A stretch of 6,563 bases of DNA, from assembly GCA_003511885.1 (NCBI GenBank), contig DOIX01000194.1:1-6563 (forward strand), written 5' to 3'. The notes beneath the pieces were generated by a model. That model did not search any database and was not told the origin of the DNA. It worked only from the letters and a program-made list of their open reading frames with translations. Positions 1 to 5,060 of the stretch are shown in pieces. A program made the position numbers and the translations under genes. Within the stretch, counting starts at the first letter, position 1. Each line of letters opens with the position of its first letter. The stretch is from Cyanobacteria bacterium UBA11153. Lineage in GTDB: Bacteria; Cyanobacteriota; Cyanobacteriia; Cyanobacteriales; Coleofasciculaceae.

Positions 1-217
1 ATGCTCGCACTACATATATAGGATACTTAACTATTATGCCACTATTGGTAGTGTGAGAGGATCGCTCACGCTCAGAAAATGCGTAAGTCCTGAATTATTC
101 AGATTGCTCGACTGTTAATTCTCAGCTCTCCACTGTCAACTATCTGATTCTATCAATAGTGGATGAGTGGATGGTGCGTTAGCTTGAGCGTAGGATACCC
201 TACAGATAGATGGTTTG

Positions 218-234
218 CTATCAACTATCAACTG
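218..234. repeat. Short heptad repeat (CTATCAA x2)
   Basis: CTATCAA occurs twice in tandem and is followed by a partial third unit. A related degenerate stretch, CTGTCAACTATC, lies at 133-144. Seven-base tandem repeats between genes are typical of filamentous cyanobacteria. This is a short, decayed example with no evident function. Confidence 0.35.
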
Positions 235-418
235 CTATATATTTTCCGCGATCAAAAACTCGTCACACCAAACCATTGTCTTAGTTAGGTTTGACTTGAT
301 TCTACCCAGCCTACATTTTGAGGCTGACTCGTATGACCGATGTATTACGACCAGCAAAATTTTCTCCACAAAACGAATTTTTTCTCCAACGATTTTCCGT
401 CAATTTACCCAGATTTAA

Positions 419-462
419 TCCGTATATTTACGGAGGTGTAATACAGAGACCAGCCTGTATTA
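419..462. promoter_or_regulatory. Two adjacent dyads upstream of recQ
   Basis: The first dyad is TCCGTA-TATT-TACGGA at 419-434. The second is TAATACAG, an 8-base spacer and CTGTATTA at 439-462, with perfect 8-base arms. They lie about 140-185 bases upstream of the recQ ATG. They could be operator sites, or RNA hairpins ending transcription from further upstream. Neither is followed by a clear T-run, which argues against simple intrinsic terminators. The function is unknown. Confidence 0.35.
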
Positions 463-544
463 TGGGGTAAAATACGGGAAAACTGAGTCCTGTTTGGTTG
501 GGGTGCTTTTCTTTCGTCTGAGTAAAATTCAGGCTCAAACCTGG

Positions 545-550
545 TACAAT
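545..550 (+). promoter_or_regulatory. Possible -10 box for recQ
   Basis: TACAAT matches a sigma70-type -10 hexamer (TATAAT) at five of six bases and lies 53 bases before the recQ ATG. No good -35 hexamer sits at the usual distance. An alternative -10, TAAAAT, lies at 523-528. No purine-rich ribosome-binding site precedes the gene, which is common in cyanobacteria. Confidence 0.3.
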
Positions 551-602
551 CTATTCCTCCAAGCAAGCAGAGTCCCAAAAACTATTGCCGCTACTACCAA
601 TC

Positions 603-2069
603 ATGAAATATCCTGCTATAACTTCCTGGGATGATGTCCGCCTCGAATTCAAAAAAATTTGGGGATATGATGATTTTCGTCCCCCCCAAGGTGAAATTGT
701 GCGCAGCCTATTAGACAAGCGCGATTCACTAATTGTCTTGCCGACAGGTGGAGGTAAATCGATTTGCTTTCAACTTCCAGCCTTATTACAATCTGGATTA
801 ACTCTAGTTATTTCTCCTCTGGTTGCGCTGATGGAAAATCAGGTGCAAGAATTAAAAGATCGTAACTTACCTGCTGCTCTATTGCATAGTGAATTGCCAT
901 CCCAACAAAGGCGAAAAATTATGGAAGATTTAGAACGTCAGGAGCTAAGATTACTATATCTATCCCCAGAAACTTTACTGAGCGAAGCAGTTTGGGAAAG
1001 ATTATGTCAGCCACAACTGGAGATTAATGGTTTAATTCTAGATGAAGCCCATTGCTTGGTACAATGGGGAGATACCTTTCGTCCTGCTTATCGGCGTTTA
1101 GGTGCAGTCAGACAAGCCTTGCTGAAGTGTAAGCCACCAGGGACAAAAATTGCGATCGCGGCTTTCACAGCTACAGCCGATACTACCGCCCAAGCAACCA
1201 TTCAAAAAGTCCTCAAATTACAACAGCCAAAATTCTTTTTAATCTCTCCTTATCGCGACAATCTCAACCTCAAAGTTCAAACCGTTTGGACTCCCAGAGG
1301 TCGTCGTCAAAAAATGTTAAAATTTATCCAAGCTAGAAGCAGACAAAGTGGATTAGTCTATGTTCGTTCTCGGCGAGATAGTGAAGAATTAGCGCAATGG
1401 TTTGAGAAATTAGGTTATGCAACTGCCGCCTATCATGCCGGATTAAGTGCCGAGGAAAGGAGAAAAATTGAAGGGAGTTGGTTAGACGGAAGCACTCAAT
1501 TTGTAATATGTACTTCTGCCTTTGGCATGGGGATAAATAAACCAGATGTCAGGTGGGTAGTACATTTCCAAGCACCTCAACTCTTGTCAGAATATATTCA
1601 AGAAGTCGGGCGTGGAGGAAGAGATGGGTTACCTGCTGATGCGCTCACATTAATTAGCGAGCCAACGGGATGGTTAAATCCAGAGGATAAACAGCGGCAA
1701 AGTTTTTTTGTCAACAAATTGCGATCGCAATACAAAAATGCGCAAAAATTAGTCAAGAAATTACCACTTCAGGGAGAAGTCAAAACCATCGCCACAAAAT
1801 ATCGTGACGGTGAAATAGCCTTAGCACTTCTGCACAGTGCCGATCGGCTAGAATGGTTAGATCCTTTCTCCTATCGCAAAAATCCTCGTGTTGATTCTAG
1901 CAGTTTAGCCAAGCTAAGTGCCACCCAAGAAGAGATTCAATCTCAAATGACTCAATATTTCAGCACTCGCGACTGTCGCTGGCAGTTTTTGTTAAGAGAA
2001 TTTGGCTTCACTAAAGAAGCAATTGATTTTCGCTGCGAGCGGTGCGACAATTGTTTGAAAAGTCGTTAG
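603..2069 (+). CDS. recQ: RecQ-family ATP-dependent DNA helicase, short form
   Basis: This is a superfamily 2, 3'-5' DNA helicase of the RecQ family, which acts on recombination and stalled-fork intermediates. Counted from the ATG at 603 (488 residues), motif 0 (FRPPQ) is at 25-29, Walker A (PTGGGKS) at 47-53, DEAH at 147-150, the RecQ aromatic-rich loop (QWGDTFRP) at 154-161, motif III (FTATA) at 188-192, motif V around 304-318, and motif VI (QEVGRGGRDG) at 333-342. A C-terminal zinc site is formed by Cys458, Cys478, Cys481 and Cys484. The protein ends four residues after the last cysteine, so it lacks the winged-helix part of the RQC region and the HRDC domain that bring E. coli RecQ to about 609 residues. 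I recall cyanobacterial RecQ proteins of this short size, so this is probably natural and not a truncation. An in-frame TTG at 585 would add six residues, but the ATG fits the family better. The gene carries both HIP1 octamers and looks native to the chromosome. It converges on the next gene. Confidence 0.93.
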   Translation: MKYPAITSWDDVRLEFKKIWGYDDFRPPQGEIVRSLLDKRDSLIVLPTGGGKSICFQLPALLQSGLTLVISPLVALMENQVQELKDRNLPAALLHSELPSQQRRKIMEDLERQELRLLYLSPETLLSEAVWERLCQPQLEINGLILDEAHCLVQWGDTFRPAYRRLGAVRQALLKCKPPGTKIAIAAFTATADTTAQATIQKVLKLQQPKFFLISPYRDNLNLKVQTVWTPRGRRQKMLKFIQARSRQSGLVYVRSRRDSEELAQWFEKLGYATAAYHAGLSAEERRKIEGSWLDGSTQFVICTSAFGMGINKPDVRWVVHFQAPQLLSEYIQEVGRGGRDGLPADALTLISEPTGWLNPEDKQRQSFFVNKLRSQYKNAQKLVKKLPLQGEVKTIATKYRDGEIALALLHSADRLEWLDPFSYRKNPRVDSSSLAKLSATQEEIQSQMTQYFSTRDCRWQFLLREFGFTKEAIDFRCERCDNCLKSR

Positions 2070-2077
2070 CTATTGGT

Positions 2078-2223
2078 GATTAGTTCTTGGTTGTTAGTTA
2101 TTAGTTATTGGTCTAATTTATTCATCAATAATTTATTAGACTAATCAAGCGATAGTGGATTTACCCTGAACCACATAAATAGCCAAAAACTAATAACCAA
2201 CAACAAACAACCAAAAACTAATC
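2078..2223. repeat. Long imperfect inverted repeat between convergent genes
   Basis: The left arm (about 2078-2111) is rich in TTAGTTATT-type words. The right arm (about 2183-2223) is its imperfect complement, containing AACTAATAAC and AAAAACTAATC. The right arm overlaps the last bases of the minus-strand gene. The arms differ by a few substitutions and a small insertion. The simplest reading is a decayed dispersed or MITE-like cyanobacterial repeat that also provides transcript ends for both genes. I see no transposase and no clear target duplication. Confidence 0.45.
2108..2144. terminator. Hairpin between recQ and the DprA-like gene, possible bidirectional terminator
   Basis: TTGGTCTAAT (2108-2117) pairs with ATTAGACTAA (2135-2144) around a 17-base AT-rich loop. 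On the plus strand this gives ten pairs, one of them G-U. It sits between two genes that point at each other, where a shared terminator is expected. No strong T-run follows in either direction, so termination is an inference from position and structure. Confidence 0.4.
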
Positions 2224-2724
2224 AAAATAAAAAAGTGTGACAACTTTCCGTTGTGCTTCCGCCTCCTCACAAGTTTTCAGCAAAGTTTTGCTGTCGTGAA
2301 AAGCGAAACAAACGAGTTGCTGACACCGAGAAATTATTTCCGCATTACACAAAGCACTAGCTTCTCCCAGAGATAGATGATCGTTTTCTGGGTTTTCTAC
2401 CAAGTGCATCACTTGCTTTAATTGTTCCTGCGATTCCCGTGGCTGCCTTTCCAGGCTTTGGGGCAAAATCACAGTCAACAAATTAGGATCCGCACGCATA
2501 GCCCCTCGAATGGCGGCTGAATTAGTACCTGCAGAGCCTGATGTCATGAGACGATTACCCGCTAGAACCATAGCGTAGCTCATCATCTCAATCAGATGTT
2601 GATGAGTAATGGGAACATGACGCGAACCCAATAGCGCAATACGTTTAGCACCCGTTTGCTGGATTGTCGCAAGTTCCTGCGCTAATGTATCAATGGTTGA
2701 GATGTCTACTGCTGATTGACTCAA
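2218..2724 (-). CDS. DprA/SLOG-like Rossmann-fold protein (DNA recombination-mediator protein A type)
   Basis: The protein has 168 residues and one Rossmann-like domain. After an alpha-helical start come a beta strand and GSR turn (IALLGSR, 29-35) and the glycine-rich stretch TSGSAGTNSAAIRGA at 61-75. This pattern of G-S/T-R followed by S-G-x-A-x-G-x-N is that of the DprA/Smf and LOG (SLOG) superfamily, which binds nucleotides or nucleic acid. Full DprA proteins are roughly twice this length and carry further domains, so this is a single-domain relative. I recognise it as a conserved cyanobacterial family usually labelled 'DNA recombination-mediator protein A'; its real substrate is unknown to me. 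The start must be TTG at 2722-2724: an in-frame stop lies nine codons upstream and the next ATG is codon 47, inside the fold. Its 3' end faces recQ, giving a small pair of recombination-related genes, but convergent genes are not an operon. Confidence 0.75.
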   Translation of the reverse strand: MSQSAVDISTIDTLAQELATIQQTGAKRIALLGSRHVPITHQHLIEMMSYAMVLAGNRLMTSGSAGTNSAAIRGAMRADPNLLTVILPQSLERQPRESQEQLKQVMHLVENPENDHLSLGEASALCNAEIISRCQQLVCFAFHDSKTLLKTCEEAEAQRKVVTLFYFD

Positions 2725-2754
2725 AGATGTTAGCTTAGGCTGAACAACCTAGGT

Positions 2755-2763
2755 ATTCTAGCA
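2755..2763 (-). promoter_or_regulatory. Extended -10 promoter for the DprA-like gene
   Basis: On the minus strand the bases read TGCTAGAAT, a TGn-extended -10 element (TAGAAT). Transcription would begin about 25 bases before the TTG start. There is no convincing -35 box, which extended -10 promoters can do without. A small dyad, AGCAG/CTGCT at 2760-2775, overlaps the element and could be an operator. Confidence 0.35.
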
Positions 2764-2810
2764 GAACTAACTGCTTTTGAGACCATTTCCGGTGGATTTT
2801 TCTCAGGAAT

Positions 2811-2884
2811 GGGGAGTAGAGAGTAGGGAGTGGGGAGTGGGGTATCGGGGGGATCGAGAATTTTCCACTCTCCCTGCTCCCCTT
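2811..2884. repeat. G-rich heptad repeat with C-rich inverted partner
   Basis: Four and a half units of a seven-base repeat (GGGGAGT, AGAGAGT, AGGGAGT, GGGGAGT, GGGGTAT) run from 2811 to 2845. The C-rich stretch at 2866-2882 (CACTCTCCCTGCTCCCC) is complementary to much of it, so the region can fold back on itself. It resembles the short tandemly repeated sequences of filamentous cyanobacteria. A related palindromic copy lies on the other side of the tRNA at 3038-3072. The open frames across this region on both strands follow from the repeat composition and are not genes. Confidence 0.6.
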
Positions 2885-2908
2885 CCCAATTTTTTTCTCC
2901 CCATCCTG

Positions 2909-2938
2909 TTGCTTTTTTTTCCAGTTCTGTGCTATATT
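2909..2938 (+). promoter_or_regulatory. Promoter of tRNA-Val
   Basis: A -35-like TTGCTT (2909-2914) and a -10 box TATATT (2933-2938) are separated by 18 bases. The predicted transcription start, near 2945, is about ten bases before the mature tRNA, which suits a short 5' leader removed by RNase P. Confidence 0.55.
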
Positions 2939-2955
2939 GATTTACTGGTCGGTGA

Positions 2956-3029
<74 letters not shown>

Positions 3030-3037
3030 TCAAAATA

Positions 3038-3072
3038 AGGAGTAGGGGTATCTCGATACCCACCTCTCCCTA
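3038..3072. repeat. Palindromic repeat between tRNA and integrase
   Basis: GGGTATC (3046-3052) and GATACCC (3055-3061) form a perfect seven-base dyad with a two-base centre, flanked by GGAGTA on the left and CCTCTCCC on the right. Its words also occur in the G-rich repeat upstream of the tRNA (GGAGTGGGGTATC ... CACTCTCCC), so the two look like copies of one repeat. It could end the tRNA transcript, although no T-run follows, or be part of the integrase recombination site. Confidence 0.45.
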
Positions 3073-3109
3073 GTCGTTGATGGATATGGATTTAGCCACA
3101 TACTTCCAG

Positions 3110-3132
3110 TGTTCCGAACATTGTTCGGAACA
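3110..3132. promoter_or_regulatory. Double TGTTCnGAACA operator-like site before integrase
   Basis: TGTTCCGAAC, ATT, GTTCGGAACA is a perfect ten-base inverted repeat. It can also be read as two copies of the 11-base palindrome TGTTCnGAACA spaced 12 bases apart. It lies 41 bases upstream of the predicted -35 box of the integrase. This is the form expected of an operator for a dimeric repressor or an arm-type site for the integrase. The centre CGAAC-ATT-GTTCG is one base shorter than the Gram-positive LexA box, so a LexA assignment is not supported. Confidence 0.45.
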
Positions 3133-3172
3133 TAGACAACACGTCCTTGTATGTGAATCACCTAGCACGGAA

Positions 3173-3200
3173 TTAGCACTGCTGTATGAGCAACTATACT
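3173..3200 (+). promoter_or_regulatory. Promoter of the integrase, possibly leaderless
   Basis: TTAGCA (3173-3178) and TATACT (3195-3200) are good -35 and -10 matches with a 16-base spacer. Transcription would start near 3207-3209, at or next to the ATG at 3209. The message would then have no leader, which fits the absence of a ribosome-binding site. The placement supports the ATG at 3209 as the real start. Confidence 0.45.
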
Positions 3201-3208
3201 CATGCAAA

Positions 3209-4294
3209 ATGCCAAAATCACAAGTCACGGTGTTCGACAGGTACGGCTACCTACATCTCAGATGGACATACAAGAGCAAACAATACAGGCTATCTACTGG
3301 CCTATCCGATACCAAGTCCAATAGGAAAGCTGTGGATGCCAAGGTAAAAATGATTGAATCTGATATAGCCTACGAGAGGGTGGATGTCACCTTGGAGAAG
3401 TATGGAAAGGTAGTAAAGAAGGAATTTAAGGTTACCGAAGAAAAAAGAGCGCTGACATTAACTGAATTACTAGAAAAGCGATTAAAGAATAAGTTTTGTT
3501 CCCCTGATAAAGCTTTGCTTCACTTGTTAAGATATTACAGCCAAGATATTGAAACCACAGAAAATGCTCAGGATTTTATCAATTGGATTAAAGAAACAAG
3601 AGGAACCGCTAACCGGACTATAAAGCGATACTTGGATACCTTACAGGTTATAAGTCCGACAATATTCAAACCAATCAAAATTACCGTAGAATCCAAGCCA
3701 TTACCTAAGCCATTTACTACTGAAGAGACAAGAGCGATTATTGATTGGTTTCAAACCAGTGAATATTATCGTCACTATGCCGATTATGTTAAGTTTCTCT
3801 TTTTGACAGGTACTCGAACAAGTGAAGCGATAGGGTTGCGGTGGAAACATATTGATTTCAATCGCAATTTATTATTTATTTCTGAATCTCTAGGAAGAAA
3901 CAAAAATAATACCTCTCACAGGATACGCAAGACTACTAAGACCAATAAAACAAGAGAATTTCCCATGAATCATACTTTGTTGGAAATGTTGACAGCACGA
4001 CATGAGCAGTCTGATAAAAATCCAGAATCATTGGTATTCTCTAGCCCGAAAGGATGTTCAATTGATGACCATAATTTTTCTCAGCGTATCTGGAGGAAAT
4101 GCCTAGGTGAATTAAAAATAGAGTATAGACCCCAGTACAATACAAGACACACGTTTATTAGTCACTTCCTTGAAAAGACTAAAGATGTGGTTAAATGCGC
4201 AAGCCTTACTCATGGAAGTAAATCAGGAATTCAGACGATTTTCAATAATTACGCTGGCATTATTAATCGGGTAGAAGTGCCTGAGTTGTTTTGA
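3209..4294 (+). CDS. Tyrosine-type site-specific integrase
   Basis: This 361-residue protein should cut and rejoin DNA at the tRNA-Val attachment site through a phosphotyrosine intermediate. It opens with an arm-type DNA-binding domain (residues 1-60) whose pattern, an initial strand, YGYLHLRWTYKSKQYRLSTGL and then a helix, matches the DUF3596/Min27-like integrase N-terminus. A core-binding helical domain follows at about 85-160. The catalytic domain has Arg203 (GTRTSE), a lysine at 244 or 247 in the beta hairpin, Tyr310-x-x-Arg313 (box II, with Tyr in place of the common His), His335 and the nucleophile candidate Tyr348 (NNYAG). The frame can be extended to TTG 3077 or to ATG 3080 or 3086. 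Those extra 41 to 44 residues are unlike the family, encode a translated palindrome (CSEHCSEH) and overlap the promoter, so I prefer ATG 3209. The gene is 22 bases from the convergent next gene. Confidence 0.88.
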   Translation: MPKSQVTVFDRYGYLHLRWTYKSKQYRLSTGLSDTKSNRKAVDAKVKMIESDIAYERVDVTLEKYGKVVKKEFKVTEEKRALTLTELLEKRLKNKFCSPDKALLHLLRYYSQDIETTENAQDFINWIKETRGTANRTIKRYLDTLQVISPTIFKPIKITVESKPLPKPFTTEETRAIIDWFQTSEYYRHYADYVKFLFLTGTRTSEAIGLRWKHIDFNRNLLFISESLGRNKNNTSHRIRKTTKTNKTREFPMNHTLLEMLTARHEQSDKNPESLVFSSPKGCSIDDHNFSQRIWRKCLGELKIEYRPQYNTRHTFISHFLEKTKDVVKCASLTHGSKSGIQTIFNNYAGIINRVEVPELF

Positions 4295-4316
4295 GAAGGT
4301 AGTTGATAAGTTTTGG

Positions 4317-4934
4317 TTAACTAAGCAACTTAGTCATTGTCCTGGTTTGGCGCTCATTTAGCTTTATTTTTTGAAATAAATTATTAGTTGTTTTAATTTG
4401 TGTTTTTTCTAAATCTAAAAGTTTTGATATTTTTTCAACAACACTTACGGACACTATCAGTGTTGATTCAATGATTTTTATATCAGAACCAAATAATCTA
4501 CTGTCTTGTAACTTAAGTGAACTATTTTTCTCCATAATGGAGAAAGGACTCAAGAAAAAATCCAAAGCCAAGTTAAGGGTTAATTCAAGTATTTCTTCGT
4601 TTTCTATAAGATATTCATATTCTTTCTTGATTGATGAAATTTTATGAGGTGTAAATTCAGCAATCTCTAGTTTGTTAATTATTTCTTGGCTTGTAGTAAC
4701 CACTTCAATCGCATCAATTTCTTTATCAAATAAAAATTCTCTTTTTTCACTTTCAAAAAGAGATAGCTGGTACTCTAGCCATCTAATTCTTCGTTGTGAA
4801 CTCAATGTCTTTTTGGCTCTACTATCTGAAATTGATGCAGCTATCATGGCTATAGCACCAAATACCAATGTAACAAGTAAAATGACAGTGAGTATTATGG
4901 GTATAAAATTCGACCAAACAAGAAAGTCTATCAT
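4317..4934 (-). CDS. Single-span membrane protein of unknown function
   Basis: I do not recognise this 205-residue protein. It has one strongly hydrophobic segment at residues 10-33, followed by a cluster of positive residues (Arg39, Lys41, Lys42, Arg48, Arg49, Arg51). By the positive-inside rule, the remaining 160 residues lie in the cytoplasm. That part is mostly charged and helical in character, rich in Glu, Lys, Leu and Ile, without cysteine or any enzyme motif I can identify. It could form a coiled coil around 40-70. The gene is distinctly AT-rich compared with recQ. It lies downstream of the replication helicase on the same strand with a 126-base gap that contains its own possible promoter, and tail to tail with the integrase gene. 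The position in a mobile element suggests cargo, for example exclusion or phage defence, or a membrane anchor for replication; this is conjecture. The ATG at 4934 has no clear ribosome-binding site. Confidence 0.7.
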   Translation of the reverse strand: MIDFLVWSNFIPIILTVILLVTLVFGAIAMIAASISDSRAKKTLSSQRRIRWLEYQLSLFESEKREFLFDKEIDAIEVVTTSQEIINKLEIAEFTPHKISSIKKEYEYLIENEEILELTLNLALDFFLSPFSIMEKNSSLKLQDSRLFGSDIKIIESTLIVSVSVVEKISKLLDLEKTQIKTTNNLFQKIKLNERQTRTMTKLLS

Positions 4935-4971
4935 AGTAATTTGATTGTTTTTTCATTATGGTTTTGTTAAA

Positions 4972-5010
4972 TAACTTCCCCCAGAATATACCACACTCTG
5001 AGGAAAGTTA
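4972..5010 (-). promoter_or_regulatory. Large dyad with embedded promoter before the membrane-protein gene
   Basis: TAACTTCCCCCAGA (4972-4985) and TCTGAGGAAAGTTA (4997-5010) are complementary at 12 of 14 positions around an 11-base loop. In the minus-strand RNA both exceptions become G-U pairs, so the transcript from the helicase gene could form a full 14-pair hairpin. On the minus strand a -10 box TATATT (at 4985-4990, preceded by TG two bases before it) lies at the loop edge, with a weak -35 TTTAAC at 5007-5012 and about 50 bases to the start codon. The site may be an operator over this promoter, a transcript-end or processing hairpin for the helicase mRNA, or both. Confidence 0.4.
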
Positions 5011-5060
5011 AATAAATTGTTAAAGAGAATGAAAAGCCTCACACCCTTTGACCATGGCGG

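Larger units (their letters stand above)
1..602. other. Non-coding region upstream of recQ
   Basis: I see no supportable gene in these 602 bases. What they hold is a set of small dyads: CACTA/TAGTG at 40-53, GTGAG/CTCAC at 53-69, CTGAAT/ATTCAG at 90-102, TCCACT/AGTGGA near 129-162, and CAGCCT/AGGCTG at 307-326. There are also heptad-like stretches such as CTATCAACTATCAACTG at 218-234. The phrase GCGTAAGTCCTGAATT at 81-96 resembles, from memory, a dispersed intergenic repeat of Nostoc-type genomes, but I cannot check this. A reading frame at 215-418 starts with TTG, has no ribosome-binding site and gives a peptide without recognisable features. A frame open from position 2 to the stop at 116-118 could be the tail of an upstream gene, but 38 codons are too few to judge. 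Confidence 0.5.

Noticed and set aside
215..418. Open frame of 67 codons on the plus strand
   Set aside because: It starts with TTG, has no ribosome-binding site, resembles no known protein and crosses repeat and dyad sequence.
3110..3132. LexA (SOS) box before the integrase
   Set aside because: The centre CGAAC-ATT-GTTCG has a three-base gap, not the four of the Gram-positive box, and it does not match the cyanobacterial LexA pattern that I know.
3077..3208. N-terminal extension of the integrase
   Set aside because: It would translate a palindrome and a promoter, lies outside the expected arm-binding domain and starts with TTG or weak ATG codons; ATG 3209 is preferred, though not proven.
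4672..4944. 90-codon plus-strand frame
   Set aside because: It lies entirely opposite the membrane-protein gene and is explained as a shadow of it.
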